NCBI GenBank assembly: GCA_050730755.1
Contig: JBOHNR010000009.1
Location: 1-30,279, forward strand
Origin: CAVPPA01 sp050730755
GTDB lineage: Bacteria; Patescibacteriota; Saccharimonadia; Saccharimonadales; UBA4665
Length of the DNA stretch: 30,279 bases
Direction: 5' to 3'
The translations under genes were made by a program, and so were the position numbers. Positions within the stretch are counted from its first letter, which is position 1. The number at the start of each line of letters is the position of its first letter. This document shows, piece after piece, positions 1-7,203 of the stretch. The notes under the pieces are model-generated. The model was not told the DNA's origin and made no database searches. It saw only the letters and a list, made by a program, of their open reading frames with translations.

Positions 1-697
1 CTTCGGCATCGATACCTTCTTTAAATAACTTTTCGGCGGCGACCAGAGAATGATAGGTCATTGTTCCAGTGGCTATGACAGAAACGTCCTCGCCACTTTC
101 AAATATATATGCCTTGCCAATCTCAAACGGCGTATTCACGCTTGTAAAGACGGCTGTTGCCTCTCTAGCTAGACGCATATAATTCGGTCGTTTGTCCTTT
201 GCCAGGGCCATAGTCGCCTTCTCCGCCTCAACTGAATCGCATGGCGCGATAACCACCATATTGGGTAAAGCTCGCATTAGGGCAATATCTTCAAGCATCT
301 GGTGAGTGGCGCCATCAGGACCGACGCTGATACCGGCATGGGAACCAATAATTTTAACTGATCGATCGTTTAAACAGATCGTGGTGCGGATCTGTTCCCA
401 ATTACGGCCGGGGCTAAAAGCAGCGTAACTACTAACAAAAGGTATCTTGCCCATAGCGGCCAGACCAGCACCGATAGTCACCAGGTTCTGTTCAGCTACT
501 CCTACCTCAATGAAGCGATTAGGGAAGACCTCAGCAAATAAATTCATCTTGGTCGAATCTGTCAGATCGGCGCAAGCCGCGACTACTCTTTCATCAGCCT
601 CACCGGCTCTTTTTAGGCCGCGACCGAAGCCAGCCCGAATTGGTTCACTGGTTAAGTTAGCGGACATAAGATTATCTACTAAATACATGCTACTCAT
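1..697 (-). CDS. Transketolase C-terminal subunit (partial, runs off the window start)
   Basis: This is the second half of a split transketolase: the pyrimidine-binding domain and the start of the C-terminal domain. With the N-terminal subunit encoded just upstream it should form the ThDP enzyme that moves two-carbon units between pentose phosphates and glycolytic sugars. The start is ATG at 697, sharing one base with the upstream stop (TAATG), with GAGG seven bases before it, so translation is probably coupled. Visible motifs are ADLTDST (about residues 43-49), EVGVAEQN with the catalytic cofactor-activating Glu near residue 69, and GSHAGISVGPDGATHQ, typical of transketolase-like Pyr domains. 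About 232 codons are present; a full subunit is about 310. A DXS/PDH-E1-beta-like subunit is the alternative, but the adjacent TK-type N half makes transketolase far likelier. Confidence 0.93.
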   Translation of the reverse strand, partial: MSSMYLVDNLMSANLTSEPIRAGFGRGLKRAGEADERVVAACADLTDSTKMNLFAEVFPNRFIEVGVAEQNLVTIGAGLAAMGKIPFVSSYAAFSPGRNWEQIRTTICLNDRSVKIIGSHAGISVGPDGATHQMLEDIALMRALPNMVVIAPCDSVEAEKATMALAKDKRPNYMRLAREATAVFTSVNTPFEIGKAYIFESGEDVSVIATGTMTYHSLVAAEKLFKEGIDAE

Positions 698-1557
698 TAA
701 TCAGCCTCACTTTTAATCTTGCCGCCAAGAGTTCGTAGCTCCTTAAGCGCCAGCTTGGCCTGTTCGTGGTTCGGCGGAGTACCATGCCAATGAAAGTCAT
801 ATTCCATAAAATCCACCCCTTTGCCCGGTACAGTGTGGGCAATAATCATAACCGGTTTTTCGACAATTGCTTGGGCCATTTTGCAGGCATCTATGACTGC
901 CTCAATATTATTGCCGTCTATTTCAAGAACATGCCAACCGAAACTTTCCCATTTTAATTTCAAGTCTTCAAGCGGCATGATCGTTTCTGTAGGCCCGTCG
1001 ATTTGGATGTTGTTACGATCTACAATAGCAATTAGGTTATTCAGTTTATACTTGCCGGCTAGCATAGCTGCCTCCCACACATTGCCCTCATCTTGTTCTC
1101 CATCACCCATAACCACATAAACCCAACGGTGAGAAGTCTTGTCGATACGCATAGCCAAAGCCATGCCACAGGCCTGACTTAAACCAGATCCGAGCGGACC
1201 GCTTGTCGTTTCCAATCCTGGCAGTCTCTTCCGCTCTGGGTGACCCTGGAGGCGTGTTCCTAATTGGCGTAAGGTCATCAACTCCTTCTTATCGAAGTAT
1301 CCGGCTTCAGCCATAGTCGCATAACGGACTGGCACACAATGACCATTAGATAATATTAAGATGTCGCGCTCCTCCCAATCAGGATTTTTTGGATCGTGTT
1401 TGAGAATTGCGAAATAGAGTGCCGCAAATATATCAGCTAGGCCGAGCGGACCGGCGCTATGGCCACTGCCAGCTCGCTCTAGCATCCTTATGATATCCTC
1501 GCGAATTAGGTTGGCTTTTTCTTCTAAGGCTTTCACTGATGGCTGAGGACTTATCAT
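697..1557 (-). CDS. Transketolase N-terminal subunit (ThDP diphosphate-binding half)
   Basis: 286 residues covering only the diphosphate-binding domain of transketolase. Visible are GSGHSAG (30-36), the SNGHCVPVRYA block (70-80) corresponding to the S-x-GH substrate/ThDP loop, LQGHPE (103-108), TSGPLGSGLS (118-127), and the ThDP/Mg motif GDGEQDEGNVWEA (151 onward) closing near DRNNIQIDG. A full-length bacterial transketolase is about 660 residues, so this is the split form known from archaea and some bacteria. The ATG at 1557 lies within an ATGA overlap with the rpe stop, and AGGGG sits seven bases upstream. Function with the partner subunit: sedoheptulose-7-P plus glyceraldehyde-3-P to and from two pentose phosphates, cytoplasmic. 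Confidence 0.95.
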   Translation of the reverse strand: MISPQPSVKALEEKANLIREDIIRMLERAGSGHSAGPLGLADIFAALYFAILKHDPKNPDWEERDILILSNGHCVPVRYATMAEAGYFDKKELMTLRQLGTRLQGHPERKRLPGLETTSGPLGSGLSQACGMALAMRIDKTSHRWVYVVMGDGEQDEGNVWEAAMLAGKYKLNNLIAIVDRNNIQIDGPTETIMPLEDLKLKWESFGWHVLEIDGNNIEAVIDACKMAQAIVEKPVMIIAHTVPGKGVDFMEYDFHWHGTPPNHEQAKLALKELRTLGGKIKSEAD

Positions 1558-2201
1558 CTTATTGCCCCTACCAGCGACTCTAGGGTTGAATAGATTTGTT
1601 TTGGATCAGCAGCATTTTGGATAAAGCCGCCGACATTAATCACATCAACTCCAGCTTCAGCCAGGGATTGAACGTTCTGGCTGTTAACTCCCCCGTCCCA
1701 GCCTATCTCAACGGTTGGCTTAAGTTCCCTTAGTGTTTTAACTTTTTTAAGTAAACCCAGGTTAACCTGGCTATCTCCTTGATAGCCTAGATTACCCGAA
1801 AAAACTAAAACATGATCGATATTGCTAAGAGCCGGTTGGATCATTTCAACTCTCGTCGGCGGTAGCAGCGCAACGCCAACCTCGATACCGTGTTGGTGCA
1901 TCCTATTCGCAAAAGTTAAGAAGTCACCGTCAGCTTCAGCATGAACTATCACCAGCTGAGGATGTTGAACAATAATTAATTCGGTATGCTCAAACGGTTC
2001 TTTGTACATGACATGAATGTCTACGGTAACGTTACCCGGCCACCATAAGCGATCAAGATCGATCAGTCGTCTTGGAGCTAGTTGACCATCGGCGACATCA
2101 ATATGAATTCGGCCGGCAAACGGCATAATGACGTTCATCTGCTTGTTGTAAGTTTTAGTGTCTTCAGCTGTAACTGTTGGGCAGATGGTAGCTTTAGTCA
2201 T
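1554..2201 (-). CDS. rpe: Ribulose-phosphate 3-epimerase family protein (divergent)
   Basis: 215 residues, TIM-barrel size. Expected function: interconversion of ribulose-5-P and xylulose-5-P, feeding the transketolase encoded immediately downstream. The metal-ligand skeleton of the family is present: HIDVADG (His and Asp), DIHVM (His), VHAEAD, and WDGGVN (Asp). The usual NPGFGGQxF phosphate/loop motif is replaced by SGNLGYQGDSQ, so this is a divergent family member; a related 3-epimerase activity on another sugar phosphate is possible. It overlaps rpiB by four bases (ATGA) and tktN by four bases. No strong Shine-Dalgarno is visible, which fits translational coupling. Confidence 0.85.
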   Translation of the reverse strand: MTKATICPTVTAEDTKTYNKQMNVIMPFAGRIHIDVADGQLAPRRLIDLDRLWWPGNVTVDIHVMYKEPFEHTELIIVQHPQLVIVHAEADGDFLTFANRMHQHGIEVGVALLPPTRVEMIQPALSNIDHVLVFSGNLGYQGDSQVNLGLLKKVKTLRELKPTVEIGWDGGVNSQNVQSLAEAGVDVINVGGFIQNAADPKQIYSTLESLVGAIR

Positions 2202-2644
2202 GATAAATTATCCAATTCTTGAATGCGCCGCTTGAACCTTGAGGCACCAGCAAACTGAGTGTTAAGCCAGGTAATTATAATCGGTTCGGTCGCTTTTAGG
2301 CTCAGATATTTAGAAGATAGGCAAAGTACGTTACTGTCGTCATCGTTGCGGGCTGACCTAGCTTCCTCCAGGTTCCAGCATAAGCTGGCCCTGACACCCT
2401 TATGACGGTTTGCGGCCATACACATGCCCTGCCCGCTAGCACAAATCAGAATGCCACGACTATCTTGATCTTTATCGGCTAGTAATGACGAAACAACTCT
2501 GGTGGCAAATTGAGGAAAATCGTCTGTTTGATCAAGGCCTTGGTTACCATCATCAAATACTTGGTAACCACTGCTGCTTAAAAAAGTAATAATCTGCTTT
2601 TTAAACTCAAACCCATTGTGATCAGCACCAATATAAATTTTCAC
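2198..2644 (-). CDS. rpiB: Ribose-5-phosphate isomerase B (RpiB/LacAB family)
   Basis: 148 residues, the normal size of RpiB. It should isomerise ribose-5-P and ribulose-5-P. GADHNG near the N terminus, ILICASGQGM with the active-site Cys, ANRHKGVRA and the ARxxND..NVL block are the family landmarks; the usual GTGIGM is SGQGM here. Translation begins at GTG (2642-2644) behind AAAGGGG. The gene lies 27 bases after gap and overlaps rpe by four bases, in the middle of a five-gene sugar-phosphate operon. A galactose-6-P isomerase subunit is an alternative within the family, but the neighbours argue for the pentose reaction. Confidence 0.92.
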   Translation of the reverse strand: MKIYIGADHNGFEFKKQIITFLSSSGYQVFDDGNQGLDQTDDFPQFATRVVSSLLADKDQDSRGILICASGQGMCMAANRHKGVRASLCWNLEEARSARNDDDSNVLCLSSKYLSLKATEPIIITWLNTQFAGASRFKRRIQELDNLS

Positions 2645-2671
2645 CCTGCCACCCCTTTAAGCTATGCCTGA

Positions 2672-3718
2672 TTATGAATGATCGTCACCTGTTTGATTCT
2701 TATGCAGGTAACGCCCGACGTCGGCAACTACTTCAACTAAACGGTTCGAATATCCCCACTCGTTATCGTACCAGGCGGCCACCTTTAGCATGTTACCACC
2801 AACGACAGCCGTTATTGCTAAATCAACGATCGCCGAGTGCGAATTTCCTATGAAGTCGGTGCTCACGAGCTCCTCTTCTGTAACATCCAATATACCCTGA
2901 TAATAGGGTTCTTTGGCAGCCTTTTTAAAAACCTCATTAACTTCCTCAACACTGACACTCCGTTTGGTGATGATCACGAAATCACTAAGCGAAACGACTG
3001 GCGTTGGTACCCGTATTTCAAACGCTCCGAAAATGTCTTTGAGTGCTGGTAGAGCTTTTGCGGCAGCAATCGAAGCGCCGGTCGTAGTTGGTACTATATT
3101 TTGAGCTGCCGCTCGATCTTCTCTTAGATTCTTGCCAGGACCATCTTGCAATTTCTGACTAGCAGTATAGCTGTGGATAGTGGTCATCATCAGCTTTTCG
3201 ACTCCGAAATTATTTTCGATAACATTTAAAACTGGCGTTATACAGTTGGTCGTACAACTGGCGTTACTGATTACTTCATTGGGCCCTTCTAATTTATCTT
3301 CGTTGACGCCGAGTACAACGGTCGTGGCCGAATCGGCGCTTTCGCCTTTGGCAGGGGCACTAATAACAACTCGTTTAGCACCAGCTACAATGTGAGTCTT
3401 AGCTTTATCCGGCTCAACGAAGAAACCGGTAGATTCTATGACAACGTCTATATCTAAATCTTTCCACGGCAATGCAGCTGGGTCTTTTTCGGCTAGGACT
3501 TTAATATGCTGGTCATCAACAACTATGTTTTGATCTTCGAAACTGACTTTTCGATCATAAGTCCCGTAATTACTGTCATGCTTAAGCAAATAAGCCAGCG
3601 TTTTAGTATCCGTTAAGTCGTTAATTGCCACTACCTCACAGTCATTGCGATCAAGTGCGATTTTAAAAGCATTTCTACCGATTCGGCCAAAACCGTTAAT
3701 TGCTAGACGTGTTTTCAT
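2672..3718 (-). CDS. gap: Glyceraldehyde-3-phosphate dehydrogenase, NAD-type
   Basis: 348 residues, slightly longer than the usual ~335 because of a C-terminal tail. It oxidises glyceraldehyde-3-P to 1,3-bisphosphoglycerate with NAD. The dinucleotide fold starts with INGFGRIGRNAF (7-18); Asp34 in NDLTD is the residue that favours NAD over NADP. The catalytic SNASCTTNC motif places the nucleophilic Cys at 155, and His182 in the TTIHSYTASQ block completes the dyad. WYDNEWGYSNR near the end is conserved. First gene of the operon, with a good promoter at 3760-3788 and AAAGGA before the ATG. Confidence 0.98.
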   Translation of the reverse strand: MKTRLAINGFGRIGRNAFKIALDRNDCEVVAINDLTDTKTLAYLLKHDSNYGTYDRKVSFEDQNIVVDDQHIKVLAEKDPAALPWKDLDIDVVIESTGFFVEPDKAKTHIVAGAKRVVISAPAKGESADSATTVVLGVNEDKLEGPNEVISNASCTTNCITPVLNVIENNFGVEKLMMTTIHSYTASQKLQDGPGKNLREDRAAAQNIVPTTTGASIAAAKALPALKDIFGAFEIRVPTPVVSLSDFVIITKRSVSVEEVNEVFKKAAKEPYYQGILDVTEEELVSTDFIGNSHSAIVDLAITAVVGGNMLKVAAWYDNEWGYSNRLVEVVADVGRYLHKNQTGDDHS

Positions 3719-3759
3719 GCGTGCGTCCTTTTATTAGTTTTATACCCTCTAACACTTTC

Positions 3760-3788
3760 ATTGTAAAAGCATAAGCACGCCGATGCAA
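3760..3788 (-). promoter_or_regulatory. Promoter of the gap-rpiB-rpe-tkt operon
   Basis: On the minus strand TTGCAT (3783-3788) and TACAAT (3760-3765) are separated by exactly 17 bases, giving a leader of about 35 nt with AAAGGA before the gap ATG. Confidence 0.75.
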
Positions 3789-3814
3789 GAAGCGGTTAAC
3801 GTTCGTTGTATAAA

Positions 3815-4348
3815 TTAGGCTTTTTGGTTAAACCGCTCGATCGAATCGGCAATTACTTTTTTAGCAGCCTCGATGTCACCCCAACCCATAACTTTCGTGC
3901 TACCTGGTTTCTTAAGGTCTTTGTAGTGAGTAAAGTGGTGTTCAATCTGCTGCTTCCAGCGTTCACCTAGATCGTCAAGATTTTTTACTTGATCCCCAGA
4001 ATTACGATCATCAGCCGGCACAACGATCACCTTATAATCCATATCCTGGTCATCTTCAAAATTTAGCAAACCGACAATTTTGGCTGACAGCCAAACGCCT
4101 GTCGGAATTGGCTGATCCGTCACAATTAACGTATCAAGCTCATCGCCGTCTTCATCAATAGTCTGGGGAATAAAGCCGTAGTTGACTGGTTTCGCAAAAA
4201 TGCTGGGTTCGACGCGGTCAACCACAAAGGCTGCACGATGACGATCCCACTCGATTTTCATTGTCGAGCCTTTGGGAATTTCGATCACAGTGTTAACCAA
4301 ACCGTTAGCATAATCTCCTGGCGTAAGAACCTTATTAAAGTCTGGCAT
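3815..4348 (-). CDS. ppa: Inorganic pyrophosphatase (family I)
   Basis: 177 residues, the size of bacterial soluble family I pyrophosphatases, which hydrolyse PPi to two phosphates and pull biosynthetic reactions forward. The family signature D-G-D-E-L-D (residues 67-72) carries the Mg-binding aspartates, and NYGFIPQT (56-63) and the EHHFTHYKDLK block near the C terminus are conserved. The start is ATG 4348 with AAGGGAG about 11 bases upstream and a leader of roughly 40 nt from a TACAAT at 4398-4403. It follows the same direction as the gap operon but has its own promoter and is separated from gap by about 95 bases that contain the gap promoter. Confidence 0.96.
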   Translation of the reverse strand: MPDFNKVLTPGDYANGLVNTVIEIPKGSTMKIEWDRHRAAFVVDRVEPSIFAKPVNYGFIPQTIDEDGDELDTLIVTDQPIPTGVWLSAKIVGLLNFEDDQDMDYKVIVVPADDRNSGDQVKNLDDLGERWKQQIEHHFTHYKDLKKPGSTKVMGWGDIEAAKKVIADSIERFNQKA

Positions 4349-4397
4349 CTGTTAAAAATCTCCCTTGGTCTAGCTAATATTTTACTTATTCGTAAAT

Positions 4398-4403
4398 ATT
4401 GTA
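4398..4403 (-). promoter_or_regulatory. -10 element of ppa
   Basis: TGTACAAT on the minus strand; no clear -35. Divergent from the promoter of the 4464 gene. Confidence 0.5.
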
Positions 4404-4450
4404 CACTATCTGGTCATTTGCTTGGACTGCTTAACTATATCTTAACTATG

Positions 4451-4456
4451 TATACT
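4451..4456 (+). promoter_or_regulatory. -10 element giving a leaderless transcript of the 4464 gene
   Basis: TATACT (in the context TGTATACT) ends seven bases before the ATG at 4464, so transcription should begin at or next to the start codon. No purine-rich Shine-Dalgarno is present upstream. Confidence 0.65.
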
Positions 4457-4463
4457 ATTAAAT

Positions 4464-5165
4464 ATGAGGGTTTGGTTCGATCACTCCGATGCTGAAGCCG
4501 GTAACATTACTAGCTTTTGGTTTAGACCCGAAAAACGGATAACTTATACAGCCGGACAATTTATTGAGTTAACGCTCAAACACAACAATCCGGATGATCG
4601 AGGCGAAAAACGATGGTTCACTTTAAGCAGCTCGCCAGGTGACGATTTAGTCAGTATCACAACGAAGCTGAGCAAGCCTGGCAGTTCCTTCAAGCTAGCT
4701 TTACAAAACCTGCAACCTGGTACAGAACTCCGGATGGTAGAACCGATGGGTGATTTTGTCTTGCCTAAAAATCTAACCCAACCATTAATTTTTATAGCCG
4801 GTGGTATCGGACTGACACCCTTTCATAGCATGTTTGAGTGGCTAGCGAAAAACCATGAAAAGCGCTCCATCCAATTTATATACGGGGTTCGTAACGAGGA
4901 CGAAATCATTTTCCAAGACACGTTTCAACGAGCTGGAATTCGTGCCATCATTGTCGTCAATCAACCCTCAGAAGCGTGGGGTGGCGAACAAGGCGAGTTA
5001 TCATCAGAACTAATCCTTGGGCTGGTCCAGTCAACTGACGATACATTGGTCTATCTTTCAGGCCCTGAACCAATGATTGAGCGTCTAGCTAATGATCTAC
5101 ACTCTAGCGGCATTAAGAAGCACCAGTTCGTGACCGACTTCTTCCCAGGCTATATCGAAATTTAG
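4464..5165 (+). CDS. FAD-dependent NAD(P)H oxidoreductase, ferredoxin-NADP reductase superfamily
   Basis: 233 residues with the two-domain FNR fold. An N-terminal beta-barrel FAD domain carries RWFTLSS (50-56, the RxF[ST] flavin motif) and the KPGSSFK phosphate-binding loop; the nucleotide domain carries GGIGLTPF (113-120) and SGPEPM (199-204), where the common CGPxPM has Ser in place of Cys. No Cys-rich 2Fe-2S domain follows, so it is a stand-alone reductase and its electron partner is not in the window. It ends four bases inside the convergent thioredoxin reductase gene. It lacks a Shine-Dalgarno and is probably translated from a leaderless mRNA. Confidence 0.88.
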   Translation: MRVWFDHSDAEAGNITSFWFRPEKRITYTAGQFIELTLKHNNPDDRGEKRWFTLSSSPGDDLVSITTKLSKPGSSFKLALQNLQPGTELRMVEPMGDFVLPKNLTQPLIFIAGGIGLTPFHSMFEWLAKNHEKRSIQFIYGVRNEDEIIFQDTFQRAGIRAIIVVNQPSEAWGGEQGELSSELILGLVQSTDDTLVYLSGPEPMIERLANDLHSSGIKKHQFVTDFFPGYIEI

Positions 5166-6157
5166 GAACTTGGCGTAGGCGCGACTTCCTTAGTTGATTC
5201 AGAGTACGGTACTAATTTACCTTCTAAATATTCACGTATAATCAGCGCGGCTGTAGCGCCTTCACCAACGGCGCTGGCGATTTGCATTGTAGCACCTGAG
5301 CGAATGTCACCAGCTGCGAAAACTCCCGGCATCGAAGTTTGTAAATGAGTGTCGGTCTTGATAAAGCCAACTTCATCGAGCTCTACTCCTGAATCACGCA
5401 AAAATTCACTGTTAGGCCTTAAACCGACAAAAACAAATACTCCGTCCGTTTCAAATGTAACTTTTTGATTGGTAGTTTTGTCGGTTCCGATAACCTTGGT
5501 AATTCTATTGTTTTCGCTGATGATATCATCGGTAGCCGTTTGTAAATGTACGGTAATTTTACCAGCCTTGACTGCCCCCTCAAGCTCATGCCGTAAGACT
5601 TCTGAGGCCTTTAGAGAGCTCCGAACAAGCATATCTATGTGACTGGCATACCGCGTCAAAAAAAGCGATTCTTGAACAGCCGAGTTACCGCCGCCAATCA
5701 CGACTAGCCTTTTATCGCGATAAAAGGCTCCATCGCAGGTCGCGCAGTAGTGCACGCCACGAGCGTAATTTTCCTTTTCGCCGGGAACACCTACTTTTTT
5801 ATAATCACTGCCAGTAGCCACTAAAACTACTCTGGCTAGTATCTCGCCACTAGTAGTCTGCAGCCGTTTGTATTCTCCTTCGTCAACTATCTTGGTGACT
5901 TCGCCTAGTTCAATGCTAGCCCCGAAGCGTTCGGCTTGCTTTTGTAGGTTTTCAGCAAGTGTTAAGCCTTCGACACCTTCAGGGAATCCTGGATAATTGT
6001 CGACTTTATCAGTTACCGCTGCCAATCCGCCGACGACCGCCCGCTCAAATAGCAATGTGTCAATGTCTTCCCTGGTGGTATAGACCGCCGCACTCAAGGC
6101 GGCTGGGCCGGCCCCGACCATTACAACTTCGTGCTTGGGAATTGTTGTGGGATCCAT
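5162..6157 (-). CDS. trxB: Thioredoxin reductase-like flavoprotein
   Basis: 331 residues, near the normal ~320. FAD domain: VGAGPAALSAA (14-24) and the C-terminal GVFAAGDIR block. The redox-active pair is CATC (138-141) in HYCATCDGAFY. The second dinucleotide site begins at GGGNSAVQE (155-163). The usual HRRxxxR that grips the NADPH 2'-phosphate is replaced by VRSSLKA (178-184), so the electron donor may not be NADPH. It should reduce a thioredoxin or glutaredoxin-like protein; a CxxC glutaredoxin lies just upstream at 6275. AAGGA four bases before the ATG; TATAAT at 6197-6202. Confidence 0.92.
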   Translation of the reverse strand: MDPTTIPKHEVVMVGAGPAALSAAVYTTREDIDTLLFERAVVGGLAAVTDKVDNYPGFPEGVEGLTLAENLQKQAERFGASIELGEVTKIVDEGEYKRLQTTSGEILARVVLVATGSDYKKVGVPGEKENYARGVHYCATCDGAFYRDKRLVVIGGGNSAVQESLFLTRYASHIDMLVRSSLKASEVLRHELEGAVKAGKITVHLQTATDDIISENNRITKVIGTDKTTNQKVTFETDGVFVFVGLRPNSEFLRDSGVELDEVGFIKTDTHLQTSMPGVFAAGDIRSGATMQIASAVGEGATAALIIREYLEGKLVPYSESTKEVAPTPSS

Positions 6158-6196
6158 AATGTCCTTATTCTACTAAACTTATAAATCTCAAGTTAT

Positions 6197-6202
6197 ATTA
6201 TA
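6197..6202 (-). promoter_or_regulatory. -10 element of trxB
   Basis: TGTATAAT on the minus strand, about 40 bases before the start codon; the -35 match is weak. Confidence 0.5.
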
Positions 6203-6274
6203 CAAATATAGCAGTTGCTTTAAGATAACCAGCAATCTGGCATTCATAGTATAAACCGGCTGGATATCGAGTAA

Positions 6275-6523
6275 TTACGAAATGGCCGGAGCAAGTTTAG
6301 ACAAATTAAAGCCGACAACAACTTCTTGGCTGTTATCCTGCTTGGTTACAACTGTCACTGGCACAGTCAAAGCGCCGGATAGCTCAAGTGCTTCAGCTTG
6401 ACGTTCTGGGTGTTCGTCCAGATTAACCTCGTCATAAGTTTGACCTCTCGCACCTAAGTACTTCTTAACCATGACACAGTAAGCGCAGCTATTAGTGGTG
6501 AAGATAGTAATTCTCTTAGGCAT
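6275..6523 (-). CDS. Glutaredoxin / NrdH-like redoxin
   Basis: 82 residues, the size of small glutaredoxins. CAYC at residues 13-16 is the redox motif and TVPV (53-56) holds the cis-Pro next to it. The motif differs from the glutaredoxin CPYC and from thioredoxin CGPC, and the protein is as short as NrdH/mycoredoxin types, which take electrons from thioredoxin reductase; a TrxB-like gene follows at 6157. It should reduce disulfides in the cytoplasm. AGGAG lies seven bases before the ATG and the promoter is TTGCAA-17-TATAAT. Confidence 0.9.
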   Translation of the reverse strand: MPKRITIFTTNSCAYCVMVKKYLGARGQTYDEVNLDEHPERQAEALELSGALTVPVTVVTKQDNSQEVVVGFNLSKLAPAIS

Positions 6524-6570
6524 AAATGCTCTCCTTCGTTATGTTTGTCTATTTTTAAATACCGTCTGTA

Positions 6571-6599
6571 ATTATATCTAGCGCCCACCTTTTTTGCAA
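6571..6599 (-). promoter_or_regulatory. Promoter of the glutaredoxin gene
   Basis: TTGCAA (6594-6599), a 17-base spacer and TATAAT (6571-6576) on the minus strand; leader about 45 nt with a strong Shine-Dalgarno. Confidence 0.75.
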
Positions 6600-6637
6600 T
6601 AGCGCTATATGTTGTGTTTTTGTGGACAATTTGCCAC

Positions 6638-7171
6638 CTAAGATTGGATACTCAGTAGCTTGACGACGAACACTAGCGCCGAATTAGCTGGGATACCGCT
6701 AGTCGCTTGGCTGCCATAGGCCAGACTAGCTGGAATAACAAGACGGCGGATACCACCGATTTTCATGCCCTGCAAGCCCTCAACCCACCCCTGGATAACC
6801 TGACCTTGTGTCAGAGTAAAGGCAAAACCAACTGGCTGAGTAAAGTTTTCGTCAAATACCTTACCGGTCGTGGCAAGTGTGCCGTAGTATTTAACCACCA
6901 AGCAATCGCCGCTTTGAGCTGTTTGGCCCGTCCCTACGGTCGGGTTAGTGACTTGTAAACTACTGACTGGTCCTGAAGGTATGAAAGGAGTCGGCGGGGT
7001 GATAGTTGGCTCAGCTGACGTATCGCTGCAAGTCTGGGTTGTTTTTGAAGCTGGCGTCGAGTTTGACGTAGCAAACTGCTGAATGATCACTGCCGCACTC
7101 AAAGCCAGAGCGGAAACCGTAAAGATTACTATCCCGACCCATGCGAATGCTCTGTCTCTTACTTTAGTCAT
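6638..7171 (-). CDS. Membrane-anchored FKBP-type peptidyl-prolyl cis-trans isomerase
   Basis: 177 residues. A short basic N terminus and one hydrophobic segment (about 10-32) anchor it in the membrane; a Pro/Ser/Thr-rich linker follows (about 35-70), then a single FKBP domain to the end. FKBP landmarks are VKYYGTL, KVFDENF, FTLTQGQVIQGWVEGLQGMKIGG (pocket Val-Ile-x-x-Trp), RRLVIPASLAYG and the closing LVFVVKLLSI. It likely helps extracytoplasmic proteins fold. It follows pheT by about 30 bases but has its own -10 (7179-7184) seven bases before the ATG and no Shine-Dalgarno. Confidence 0.93.
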   Translation of the reverse strand: MTKVRDRAFAWVGIVIFTVSALALSAAVIIQQFATSNSTPASKTTQTCSDTSAEPTITPPTPFIPSGPVSSLQVTNPTVGTGQTAQSGDCLVVKYYGTLATTGKVFDENFTQPVGFAFTLTQGQVIQGWVEGLQGMKIGGIRRLVIPASLAYGSQATSGIPANSALVFVVKLLSIQS

Positions 7172-7178
7172 CGATCAT

Positions 7179-7184
7179 ATCATA
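7179..7184 (-). promoter_or_regulatory. -10 element giving a leaderless FKBP transcript
   Basis: TATGAT on the minus strand ends seven bases before the ATG at 7171, in the short gap after pheT. Confidence 0.55.
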
Positions 7185-7203
7185 TTACACGAATTTCAGA
7201 CTT

